From: Pohlia nutans
Lineage: Eukaryota > Streptophyta > Bryopsida > Bryales > Mniaceae
Direction: 5' to 3'
NCBI GenBank assembly: GCA_022496805.1
Contig: CM040092.1
Span: 21,222,113-21,286,112, forward strand
DNA: 64,000 bases
The position numbers were made by a program, and so were the translations under genes. Every line of letters begins with the position of its first letter. The stretch's first letter is position 1. Below the pieces are notes generated by a model. The model was not told where the DNA came from and made no database searches. It worked only from the letters and a program-made list of their open reading frames with translations. Below, piece after piece: positions 48,690 through 59,537 of this stretch.

Positions 48690-49686
48690 GCAAAATTGCT
48701 CACTATGACCATATTAGTTGCAATTTCTACACCAAATGTTATTGAGAAAATTCTCGGTCTCATTAGGGGGAGGTGGCACATTCGTGCTTTTAGCATTGAT
48801 CGTCATGGTCAATGGATCACCTAGAGATTTGAAGCTCCTGATCATATCCACCTTGAGATTATCATTGACTTTTTTGAACCGCTCCTCCAAAATCCGCCAA
48901 CCGGCCACACTAGCGAGTTCCGGTTGTAGGTACAATTAGATTTAAGGAGCGTGTGGCCTCGAATCTAGGAGGACGGGATGAATCTAACCAGGGTAATATG
49001 GGGCTTGAGTCCTAGATGACTCCCCCGTGTTAGTCCTTACCGTATGAGGCGGTGTGTAATGAGTGAGAATAAAAAAAGGTACCGGCGCCATGGTTCGGTT
49101 CCACATCCGCTTGTTTTCTCTCTCTATCCGTTGCACGTGACGGGCTGCCCATTGGGCATCATCTACGGTGACGGTTTCCGCGTTCAGCACATCACAAATG
49201 GTTGATTGTTTGTTGAACCCTTGTATAAAATAGTAACGGATGCTCTTACCGGTTAAATGGTTTCCCACAAACCGGGTTACTACCATATTGAACCGGCGTA
49301 TATACTCTGAAATCTCTTCGATGGGGCTCGCCTTATTCTCGTGAGAGCTACTAATGCGTTTTGTTGCCCAGTCTCGAGGCCTAGATTGTCTTAAAAAAAC
49401 AGTTTGTAACTCATGTCAATTCCCAAACGTTTCGGTCGTGCGATCGATACCAATTTTACGCCGCCCCTCTTAACGTCGTTGAAAACATCACTAACCGATA
49501 AGTTTCCTCGAGAATGACATTAGCCACGAGGGCCTAGATATAACGCTCAATACGGTTCGCGGGATCCTCATAAGCCATCCCGAAGAACTTAGGGAGGTGC
49601 ACGATCATTGACCGCGGTACTAGGTCTGAAGGCATCACTATGGGAAGCCCCCTTGGTGCTATCATCACATCTGCCGCATTCGCCAT
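48690..49686 (-). pseudogene. gag with CCHC zinc knuckle, several in-frame stops
   Basis: From an ATG at 49686 the minus strand reads a gag N-terminus (HLPKFFGMAYEDPANRIERY), then two in-frame stops. It continues through a gag core (EISEYIRRFNMVVTRFVG, YFIQGFNKQS) toward a zinc knuckle near 48730-48690. The knuckle spacing C-x2-C-x4-H-x4-C is intact, but a TAA codon lies inside it. Upstream and downstream sections need frame changes to be joined, so the gene is dead. Confidence 0.75.
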
Positions 49687-51800
49687 TGAAAGCAGGACAA
49701 TCCGGGATTCCAGGACAAATCTTCGGGCTCAACTTCTTTTACTAATTGCCGAATTCTACTTTATATAGTTCTAAATAACGATGAATCACAGTAAGAAGAA
49801 CCCGATCGAAGTGTAACCATCGGGAATTATTCCTTTAAACATCATTGGGTCTATATTTTAGAGGAGTTTGAAAAATCAATACCGCTTCTTATTCTGTTAA
49901 TCAGTATTGATTCCAACTCTATTAATCATTAATGTTTTCAATCAACACCGGTTTTAATTAATACCGGTTCTAATCAATAACGATTATTTTAACACGAATT
50001 TTGTAAGACTAATGGGCAAAAAATAAGCAACAAGGGTACTTTTCTAAGATCGAAAACGCGGGGCAACTTACTAAAAATAGCCATTGGTTCAAAACCACTG
50101 GCAAACGGTCAATAACTTTGTCCCATATCCGTCCATTAACCGATAGTCCCCCTAAATCACCACGCACTCACAGCCGAAGCGTGGGTGAGCGGGAGCCTTT
50201 CGCCCGCGGTGGCTTTAAGTCCGGTAAGCACGAAGACGTGAGGTGATCACCGGCACCGGGAAGTGCACCCAAATACCGAGTCGAGGCTAGCTCACACAAC
50301 CCTCACACCTCCACTCACATTCCCCCACGGACGGGGAATGTTAATTTTTGAGATGTATGACTTTAAGCAATGTATCAAACATAAGACCCCCTAACCAGTT
50401 TAATACTCACCAAAGTCTCCTAAATTCATTCACCCCCTAATTTTAAACAATGAAATTACGAAGTCGATAAATCTAAGGATAACAAAAAGTAAATTCTTAA
50501 TCTTATTTAAATGTTTTAGAGCTGTAAAGACCCTAAAACGGGTAGAGAAAAAACGGGACAGCACACACGCAAGGACCGAAAACTCCAAAATTATTTCTCG
50601 GTTGGTGAAAAAATTAAATACTATTTCAAATCCTTAACATATAAATACATTCGGAACCCTTCGTACTCACCTTTGGGGATACGCGGTTAAGAGGTAAGCC
50701 CACTAGAGATCCTGGGCCGGTCTCTAGATCGCGGTCGCAACCTTCACCACCCAATTAATCCCTTGTTTAAGGGCCCTACTATCAAAAAACAATAGATTTA
50801 AAAAAAAAATTAGGGTTATAAATCAATGATGGATCACGAAATACTTGATGGCCTAAGATTAAGGCAACCTGTGAGTTCAACCTACAAACACAACTTCTTA
50901 AAACTGTTGAGCATCACTACCAACGGCCTCAATTTCAAACAACAAAAATAATTTCGCCGGCCATTAACCCGACCTCACCGTATATAAAAACCTATATAAA
51001 TAAAAGCAAATACATACAACTGTAGTTCACTCAACAACGGTGAACTAGTAGTTTCATTTAAGAGGACACCTCTCAAACTAAACACAAGAAAATCCCACTT
51101 AATTAGTGGAAACAATTCCCATTTATCCTTACGAGGCTACAACCGGGGTCTCATCTTACAAGGGTACGGCACGATTTGTTTAAAAAACACATCCCAAGCG
51201 TCAAAAATGAGAAATTGGCAAATTACAATTAATAGTAATTTGTCCTTTACCTTCTCAAACGACTACAAGAGACAAAAGGAAGACTCACTTTCACGTCCAA
51301 TTAGTTGGACAGTCACACAAGGCCACCTCAAACAAGCCCCACAAATCACAAATCACAAATAAATCACAAATACAATTACAAATCACAAATAAACAACACA
51401 AATAAGCTTGACCAAATGTCCAACAAACCCGAATTGTCCCCCGCCCAGCAAGGTCAACTACAAATACCCTACCCCAAACGAAAAAATACAACAAATGGTA
51501 TAAAAGTCACATCCAATGTAGTGTCCCTACAAAAATATCCGCCAATAATATAGACGAAATAAACAATAAATTAAAATCAATAAAAATTAAATCACATAAC
51601 AATATAATAAATGAAAGTTTTAGAAAAAACCATTCGAAACTTCAAATTTTACCCTTCAAGCCACAGATTACTATAAATAGTAATATTTCCTAAGCTCCAA
51701 ATTCTCTAAGTACCTAGTAAGAAAGAAACATTTGACAACAATTTGAAAACCAAATGCACCCACCTCTCGGTAGATGCACCAATTTGAGAGTGCAAAAATA
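49687..51800. other. 5' flank of the gypsy relic
   Basis: Non-coding; probably the leader and 5' LTR of the retrotransposon (upstream in its own direction), including a GC-richer block at about 50150-50300. No primer-binding site or LTR boundary could be defined. Confidence 0.4.
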
Positions 51801-54299
51801 CACCATGGAGGTGGCCTTTGGTCACACGCAGTTATTAAAAGAAATCACATGAACAGAGAAACAAGGGAGAAGAGGAAACAAGAATCGGATAAGGAACAAG
51901 AAGAGAATGAGGAGAAACCTCCCCGTCGGATCACTTTGAAGGGCCCTTTAATTTTTTGGCCGCCATTTCTTCTTCCTAGCTCCAATCGAACGTGCCTTAG
52001 TTTTTTGGATTTTGCCTCAACTTGATTTTGCATTCAAAATTGCAAAAGCATAGGCTGAAAATTCTAGGACTAATTGTTAGAAAACTCTGATCTTTTCTCC
52101 GGCCACCAGCGGGGAAACTCCTTTGACACTACCAACTTTGAGAGTGTATATCTCACTCTCTGTAGCTTTTAATTGAACGCGCTTACTGGCATGGGAAAGC
52201 CATACATAAGATCTATCTACTTACCATATCTTGCTCTACTTGGACTAGAAACGAGGGACTGATGGAAAAACACCGAGACACTTCATGTAATAAGAAAAGA
52301 CATCACACAACACATGAGGTTCAAGACAATTACTAATAGAATGGAAGAGGAGATCAAAGGGAGTGAGAAGGAGGCTCACGACCTTGCTTCTCCTAACAAC
52401 TAACCATCACAAGGAGGAGAGGAAGAAAGACAAGACAAGTTGATCAAAGTTTGATACTATGAAAGATGGATTGAGTGGGATTCCAATAAACTTCAACACA
52501 AGCTCTTAAGTATAAGCGAAGAAGCCGCCAAAGAGGCGGCTCACCCTAACCAAACGCTCAAAAGCCCTAATCTAAGACCTTCACGAATGAACGTTGCTCC
52601 TAACCTCCACGACGTTCCATTCTTGAAGCACACTACTACCTCCACGAATTGAATGTAACTTACAAACACCACCACAAAGTCAAATAAACAAAACCAAGGC
52701 AACCAAGTCACAAACACAATCATGAACATCAAAAGTTAATTGCGCAAGGTCAGTGGTAAAACATCCAACCCAAAGTCAAGCAACTAATCCTACACCTACT
52801 TTGGATTCAATAAGGGGATTTCTTTCCTCCTCTAGTTCTTCCTCATCATTCTTTGGATCCGCTAAAGGGTTTTTTTTCTCCACTAGTCCATCCACACCAA
52901 ATCTAATCTAAAATTTAATTTGATGCTAAATGACCTACCAAAAGCCTTACGACAATCATCCTTTAACATGCATATTGTGTTCACAACCTAATTATCTTAA
53001 TTCCACCAAATTACTCCAAGATTGCATTGCTTATTAACAATCCATTCATAAAAGCGACAATAAAGGACAATGAAACAAGAGAGCGTTTTCACGCTCTTAT
53101 AACTAACAAATTTAATTTTACGTTTTTAATGAATTTAATAAACTTATTATTCATTACAAGTTATTTTATGAATTTTACATTTTTAATATTAAGAGTCCCA
53201 TCAATCCCACTATTGACAAAATTCATTAACATCATTAATCATATTATTTTGATCTAAATTTCAATGAAATTCAGAGAATTTATTTATATCTTATATTTCC
53301 AATTCAAGCTTTGAACTTACATATTTTAATATTTATTCGAGACTTACAATTATGTAATTTTCTAAACTTAAACATTTTAAGTTTACATATAATATCTTGT
53401 GAGGTCACTAAATTAGGTCTTGTGATCAAGTTTAAGAGTTTTTCTAGTTGTAAATTATAATTATGTTAATCGTAGTTTACTAGCAAATTAGGCGTTTTTG
53501 TGCCTAATAATTAATCACTTCTCAAAATAAAATTAGACAGAACTAGATATTCTTCAAAATCCGTTTTTTGTATTTAAAAAAAAAATGGAAAATAATTTCC
53601 TGAAATTTTAGGCATTTATTTTTAGAATTATTTTATGTTGAACTTGTTAGCAAATTACGGTCATATCAATTAAAACTAAACACGTGTAAACTAAAATTTA
53701 AATTTAACATTACATCTAAATAATATGAAATTTAAATTGAAATATATGTTATAATAAATGTGTTTAACATATTGACATTCTTATAAGTATGTGAATTTTT
53801 TTATAGTTACAATTACAAAATTATCCAAATCAATCTTTAATAATTATTTTTGTATATATTTAGAAAATAAACTTTCATAATTTTTATAAACTTAACAATT
53901 CTTTTTAGTTCAATATATCTTGTCGATTATCTAATTTCAGATTGTAATAACTACTTCTTACTCAAAATTAACAATGCCACATGCGACAAGATTTTGATGT
54001 CATAAATCCTATTAGTGCAATTGTCGCATGCAATTTGTCATAAATATTAATTACTATGTGTTTTCAAGAATATATATTATATAGATTCGACCCTTTTAAT
54101 CATTCACATGCAATGCAAATTCCTTGACTCCACAAATGCAAATTACTACTATTTCATATTCTTGTATAACTTAGTATTAGTTTGAAATAGGCAATGGAAT
54201 TTGATATTTTAAGCATGCAGGAATTTGTATCTCTCATTTTCAGCATAGATGCATGTTTGAGTTTTAGCATTGACCTTGAAATAATCTCTTATAACCGAG
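51801..54299. other. intergenic, AT-rich, no gene
   Basis: Short open frames at 51774-52025 and 53027-53257 have no family features. From 52.9 kb the sequence becomes strongly AT-rich. No repeat shared with other parts was recognised. Confidence 0.35.
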
Positions 54300-54317
54300 A
54301 GTATGATAGTTGTGGAA

Positions 54318-54680
54318 ATCTCTTGGAACGTGTGCATGACCGGAAAGGATTCGATGGTTTTCGATGGTAATGTGGGCATTAAGGAAGTAGACGATGTGTA
54401 TCTGCCCAGGCCGGCACTTAGTTCGAGAATTCAAAGTTGACTTAACGATAAGAATTAACTTTGATATATGATTGAAACAATAAAGAGATGCACATCAACG
54501 GAAGACTTCATACAAGTGTTGTTTCGAGTTACACTTCAGTTGATTGGTACAATTGTTATTGAGAAATATGTTTTTCTGGTCGTGACACGTGAAGAGAAAG
54601 AAAGAATTGACGGCGTAAGAAAATTTGTTGAGGTAGATATGAGTAAATTTGGGAAACGAAAGTTCCATCGTGTCTGTAGA
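54318..54680 (+). pseudogene. Merlin-family transposase relic, 5' part
   Basis: Scattered across frames are FENSKLT, REEKERIDGVRKFVEVDMSK and SKFGKRKFHRVCRI. The last resembles the first catalytic region (V-x-I-D-E-S-K-F-G-K-R-K) of ISXO2/IS1595-like DDE transposases, the group that includes Merlin elements. The first catalytic Asp codon is at 54636-54638; the Glu usually next to it is Met. Several stops and frame changes precede it. The frame is broken at 54681 by an inserted TTAA-type element and continues at 55258. Confidence 0.75.
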
Positions 54681-55257
54681 ATAATCCCTAAATGCCTAGA
54701 GCCCTCTTCAAATTTGGCAGTTTTGCAAAGATGCATTATAAAATGCAACTTAGATGGATATTTTGAACTTGATATATGAATAAAAGTTGTACATTATGAA
54801 TTTTAGATTCTATCCATATGGTTAGATCTATGATTGCTATTACCAATAATTTTGTATAAAATTTGAAACGTGAAATTCAAAATTATTTTATAATTCAATT
54901 ACGAATAAGATATTGACAATCTACAGATGAATTTTTTTGTGATTAGTTGAAATGTAATACTCTAAGTGTAGTGATTTTTGGAGATTTTTTAGTTGCTTAA
55001 TTTTATGAGTTGACTTTTTTTAGAGCACTTTTATACTGAAATCTTCAAAATTTTGGGTGAATCACTACAACATGAAATGAGGCATAAAAATTTCACAAAT
55101 CATCTCCTTTCTAATCGGATCACATATGCGTGAAGCTAACTTGCCATAGAATCTACTGTAAAAATTCCACACTACAAAAACTGCATGATGGATGAGAAAT
55201 TTTGGATGAAATCTATACATCGTCCAGAAAATGGACGCTTAGGCAGTCAGGGGATAA
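54681..55257 (-). mobile_element. TTAA-type element family F, inserted in the Merlin transposase (577 bp)
   Basis: ATAA occurs at 54681-54684 and 55254-55257 as the target duplication. The ends TCCCTAAATGCCTAGAG and GCTTAGGCAGTCAGGGG are inverted repeats. The interior is the reverse of F copies at 56.4 and 58.4 kb (CCTTTCTAATCGGATCACAT). Taking the element plus one ATAA out leaves the transposase frame uninterrupted across the junction. Confidence 0.85.
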
Positions 55258-55690
55258 AGGGGCAATGGGTTTTTGGTAGTGTAGAGTGTGTTTTGAAAAA
55301 GGTATTTCTAGCTACGGTGCGAATTTGTACGACTTTAACGCTAGATGAGATCATTATTCGGTACATGAAGCTAGGAACAACTATCGTGAGTGATTGTTGA
55401 CGAGCGTATAACACGGAGCGCCTCATGCGTCTTGGATATTTTTTTATTAGAAGATAAATCATAGTTTGCATCTTCGAGATCCAGAGACGGGGGTTCACAC
55501 GAACACTATTAAGGGGACTTAGAGTGCGGTGAAGAGGTCTTTGTCACGGTGTGATACGATAAAGAGTCATTATGATAGCTTTTTTGCTGAATTCATTTGG
55601 CAGCGAAAGTTTGTTCATACTCCAAGCACAACGTTCTACATTTTTGTAGAACATGTATGCATTTTCATCGAGAAATTGATGGAGTTATTT
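55258..55690 (+). pseudogene. Merlin-family transposase relic, 3' part
   Basis: GQWVFGSVECVLKKVFLATV continues the frame from 54680, followed by GTTIVSDC with the second catalytic Asp (55392-55394). A TGA follows at 55398-55400 where Trp is normal. After a frame change come VHTNTIKGT, where the third catalytic residue is Lys (AAG, 55511-55513) instead of Glu, a TAG at 55520-55522, then KRSLSRCDTIKSHYDSFFAE. The order and spacing are those of Merlin/IS1016-type transposases. The gene is clearly inactive. Confidence 0.85.
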
Positions 55691-56440
55691 GATATAATAT
55701 TTTTTATTTTATATATGATATATATTTAGTATATTTATATAATAATTAATATATATAGTTTTTAGTATACTTAATATATGTACTATATGTCCTATATTGA
55801 TTATATTTAGTATAGTTATATAATATATAGTATTTATTTAGTTATAGAATATTTATTATATTTACTATATCCCTATTCTGACTGTATGTAGTATTTTTAC
55901 ATATTATATTTTTTATTATATTTAAGATATTTACTAAATTTACAATATCCCCTATATTGTTCATATTTAGCATATATACTATGTTTAATATATTTATTAG
56001 AATTATTATATTTACGAAGTTCAGTGTACACATATATTTAATATATATCTTCTACAGTTAAATGTAGTATATTTGTATTTAGTATACGTTATTTTTTATT
56101 TTTTAATATATTTAGAATATTGTATACCATAGTTTATATGTTAAATGAGATTTAATAAATTTCATATGTAATAATTTATAATATATTTTATACAATTTTT
56201 TATATATTCATATAGTCTATATTCGTGTATTTTTATATTATCTTTTTTATTTCATATATTTTATCCTACAACTAATTTATTTATTATAGGCCAAAATCAT
56301 GATAAAAATTCAAGTTCAAACTTCATCAAAAATATTATTATTATAGGATGCACAATAATTACATATTTACATTAGTGCATTGTGACTAACGTTATATATA
56401 TATATATATATATATATATAAGTTAAATTTGTACAGAAAT
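55691..56440. repeat. AT-rich low-complexity block with a TA microsatellite
   Basis: Irregular repeats of TATTTAGTATATTTATA fill 55690-56260, and an uninterrupted TA repeat lies at about 56393-56421. It adjoins the Merlin relic, and could include its decayed 3' end; no terminal repeat was found. Confidence 0.7.
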
Positions 56441-57003
56441 AAAAGTCAAGATCCACAAATACTTACATGAATCTTGAAATGAATCTTCCATCATGCACTT
56501 TTTGCAGTAAATTGTTTTTAGTGAATTTTTTATAGGAGGTCAGTTTCGTGCATGTGTGATCCAATTAGAAAGGGAATGATTTGTGACACTTTATGCCTCA
56601 TTTTATGTTGTAGTGTTTTACCAAAAATTTCAAAGATTTTTGTCTAAAAGAATAAACGTGCTCTTGAAAAAAAAAATCATAAAAACAAGCAACCAAAAAA
56701 TCTTCAAAAATCACTACATGTAGAGTATTACATTTTAACCTATCACAAATAAATTCATCCACAACTTGTCAATATCTTATTCGTAATCAAATTACAAAAT
56801 AAATTTGAATTTCATCTTCCAAAATTTACGGATAATATTGGTGAAAGCAATCGCAAATCTAACCATATGGATAGAATTTAAAATTCATAGTGTGCAACTT
56901 TTATTTATGAAATATGTTAAAAATATCCATCCTAGTTGTATTTAATGATTCATCTTTTCAAAACTACCCAAATTAAACAAGGATGAGGACAATTAGGAAT
57001 TAA
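56441..57003 (+). mobile_element. TTAA-type element family F, copy 2
   Basis: The interior matches F (TTAGAAAGGGAATGATTTGTG, CAATATCTTATTCGTAATCA). The right end GAGGACAATTAGGAATTAA is decayed and shares its TTAA (57000-57003) with the following D element. The left end is not well defined. Confidence 0.6.
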
Positions 57004-57546
57004 CCCTTTAACGTCCCGATTCAACACTGTTTTCAAATAAGCGTTATAAAATGTTTGATGGAAACCAAGAATGGGGTTGATGGTCAAAGCAAAGTTGTAA
57101 ATGTCAATGTGAAGATCACATCTGTACGGTTGGATTTATTTTATTTTTATTTAATATTTTTAAACTAATTTTGCAAGGTTTTCTTTTGAAATTCAATTTT
57201 AAATCCCAAATTAGCACCAAAAAAATTTAAAATATGGTAATGAAATTGGAATAACATGCACTACGAGATGGTATGCTTTCCATTATTTGATTCTACTTAT
57301 TTTGGAAAATCATATTTAAGGTCCCACTTTTTGAACTAAGAATGAAACTTGACATAAACCAATTCCGTTGTTTTTCTAAAAACCACAATAACCTATTTTG
57401 AAGATCCAAACCATACAAAGGATAGTCAACTTGCTCAAGAACCAAAAGAAATTTTGGTGGATGAAAACTGTCTAATTTGGATGAGAATCCAGCAGTTTCA
57501 ATCTGTGCGTCGTCCACATATTGGACGCTGGCGCGTTAAAGGGTCA
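57000..57546 (+). mobile_element. TTAA-type element family D, copy 3, without insert
   Basis: It starts TTAACCCTTTAACGTCCC and ends GCGCGTTAAAGGGTCAA. It corresponds to the outer parts of D copies 1 and 2. At 57316-57319 it has a single TTAA (CATATTTAAGGTCCCAC) exactly where the others hold an 800- or 1200-bp insert. Confidence 0.8.
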
Positions 57547-57549
57547 ATG

Positions 57550-57606
57550 TGTTGTGACTAATGTGACTAATGCCTTGTTAGGATATTAGTCACATTAGTC
57601 ACAACA
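57550..57606. repeat. perfect 22-bp inverted repeat with 13-nt loop
   Basis: TGTTGTGACTAATGTGACTA (arm 57550-57571) is matched without error by its reverse complement at 57585-57606. It directly follows the D element. Part of the arm sequence recurs just after it (ACTAATGTAACTAATGTG). Confidence 0.85.
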
Positions 57607-58408
57607 TACTAATGTAACTAATGTGATTCACTTTAGTTTCGTTTAAATATAATTTAATTCAGATTAAATTTTCCAAATTTATTCCCAAATTAAATTCATT
57701 CCCTAATTATTCTCAAATTTATCTCAAAATTTATTCCCAAATTTATTGCCAAATTATTTTCATTCCCAAATGATTTTCATTTTTATCCCCAAATTTATCT
57801 CCAAATTCAATTTATTCTTCCTATTTATTCCCAAATTAAATTCATTCCCAAATGAATAATGTGGGGTCGGGACGAGGAGTTGTAAAGAGAGATATACATA
57901 AGTTAGGCATGTTGTATTTCATTAAAATATGCATACATACATACATACATACATACATAGAGAGGGTCATAAATGCACATAATGTCATATACAATACATA
58001 ATAAGGATGCATCATTCCCTGACTCTAAACCCCCCCTTGCACATTATTACAAACATTGTTCACCCATAGGCCCCATTTTTTGAAATTTCCATTTTAGGCC
58101 CTCTAGAGTCTTTCTTTTGGCAATTTTTTTTTGCAAATTTGGGGTCTATAGGCCAAATTTGGTCTAGGGGACCTCTTTGGGAATTTTAAACCCTTGGAAG
58201 AAAGGGTTATTTTTTAAGGTGGGACCCGACACGTTCAAAATAGGGGACAACTTTTGCCCTCTTGCGTTAACGTCCGAACGAATTTAGAGTCTTTCATGCA
58301 TCATCATCCTTACAAAAACGTCAACTAAATTCCTTTCTATATTGGATGAACGACCATTCTTCTCATTGAGCTAGTCAGCAACAACAAACAACTAAAAGGG
58401 CACATCTT
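57607..58408. other. intergenic, with simple repeats
   Basis: Degenerate repeats of TTCCCAAATTTATT run from 57690 to 57860, and a CATA microsatellite lies at about 57932-57959. No gene seen. Confidence 0.5.
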
Positions 58409-58880
58409 TTACCCCTTATTGCCTCAGCGTTCATTTTTTGAACGATGTACAAATTTCATCCATAATTTCTCATTTGTCATACATTTTTTATAGTGTGGAA
58501 TTTTTACTATATATTCTATGGGCAGTTAGCTTTGTGCATATGTGATCCGATTAGAAAGGGGATGATTTGTGAAAATTTTATGCCTCATTTCATGTTGTAA
58601 AGATTCACCCAGAATTTTGAAGATTTCACTGTAAAAGTGCTCTAAAAAAAGTCAATTCATAAAAATTAAGCAACCAAAAAAACTCCAAAAATCACTACAT
58701 TTAGAATATTACATTTCAACCAATCACAAAAAAATTCATCCGCAGATTGTCAATATCTTATTTGTAATTAAATTACAAAATAATAATTTTGAATTTCACG
58801 TTTCAAATTTTATACAAAAAAATTATTGGTAATAGCAATCATAGATATGACCGTATAGATAGAATCTAAAATTCATAATC
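58409..58880 (+). mobile_element. TTAA-type element family F, copy 3, right end truncated
   Basis: The left end TTACCCCTTATTGCCTCAGC is followed by a palindromic GTTCATTTTTTGAAC and the F interior (GTGATCCGATTAGAAAGGGG). Similarity stops near 58880 (CTAAAATTCATAAT) without the usual right end. Confidence 0.7.
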
Positions 58881-58955
58881 AGCGCATCGCAATTGGACGA
58901 TTATTTCCTCACCCTCCGTTCATGATGCGTATTTTCAAATGATATAAACATGCTT

Positions 58956-59180
58956 TTAACCCTTGAAGGTCCAAAAAGCCCTTTCTGACCAGTATTATAC
59001 ACCAATATTCCATTGTATTTGGCATGGTTCCACACCTCCTACGAGTTTAGGATCAAAAGTTAAGTCAAAATTCATGTCAAAATGATTTTAATGACCTATT
59101 GCGGTCTCAATTTGAAACTTTCTATTTACAACAAATGTCAGATATACGCCAATGTATCTACTATGTCCATCAACCCTTTA
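58956..59180 (+). mobile_element. possible TTAA-type element, left end only
   Basis: TTAACCCTTGAAGGTCC at 58956 looks like an element terminus. No right end with matching orientation was found before the ISPE upstream repeat. Confidence 0.4.
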
Positions 59181-59316
59181 AACAAGCGGCTAATCGCGTA
59201 GTCTCTGCCTTTGAATTTACCCTAGATTTACTTTTTACACCTTATTTGTACTGTTCAGCCATGTAACTCCTTAAAAACGAAGCGTTTCCGTAGTCTCTCC
59301 CCTGGTGGGCAGAGAC
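59181..59316 (+). repeat. 136-bp repeat copy upstream of ISPE (pair with 3977-4111)
   Basis: It runs AACAAGCGGCTAATCGCGTA to GGGCAGAGAC and matches the repeat in NAGLU intron 12 along its whole length. It lies about 220 bp upstream of the ISPE start and could contribute to the promoter or 5' UTR. Confidence 0.7.
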
Positions 59317-59400
59317 GGCTGGATGACGAACGATGGTGGGGCTGGATGACGAACGATGGTGGGGCTGGATGACGAACGATGGTGGGGCTGGATGACGTCT
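59317..59400 (+). repeat. 23-bp minisatellite, about 3.5 units
   Basis: GGCTGGATGACGAACGATGG plus TGG repeats at 59317, 59340, 59363 and 59386, perfect in period. It is immediately upstream of ISPE. Confidence 0.9.
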
Positions 59401-59537
59401 GCCCGTCCCAGCCCGTCCCTTCCGACGCCGGGCCCGTCCATTTCGTCGGGTAGCCATTTCGTTAGTGAATTCTCGTGCTTTGTAGAATTCTCTTCTGCTT
59501 CTGCTTCTGCTTCTTCTTCTTCTTCGACTTAGATTGA

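Larger units (their letters stand above)
46885..49686 (-). mobile_element. Ty3/gypsy retrotransposon relic, internally deleted
   Basis: Reading on the minus strand there is gag (49686 to about 48690), a spacer region, a retropepsin-like domain (47676-47296), a fragment of RNase H (about 47274-47196) and the last part of integrase (about 47157-46885). Reverse transcriptase and the integrase core are missing. The order gag-PR-RH-IN is that of Ty3/gypsy elements. Long terminal repeats could not be identified in the flanks (43.7-46.0 and 49.7-51.8 kb). Confidence 0.8.

Noticed and set aside
43700..51800. Assigning LTRs to the gypsy relic
   Set aside because: I compared the two flanks by eye for a shared several-hundred-base sequence, TG...CA ends and a primer-binding site and found no convincing pair, so no LTR is annotated.
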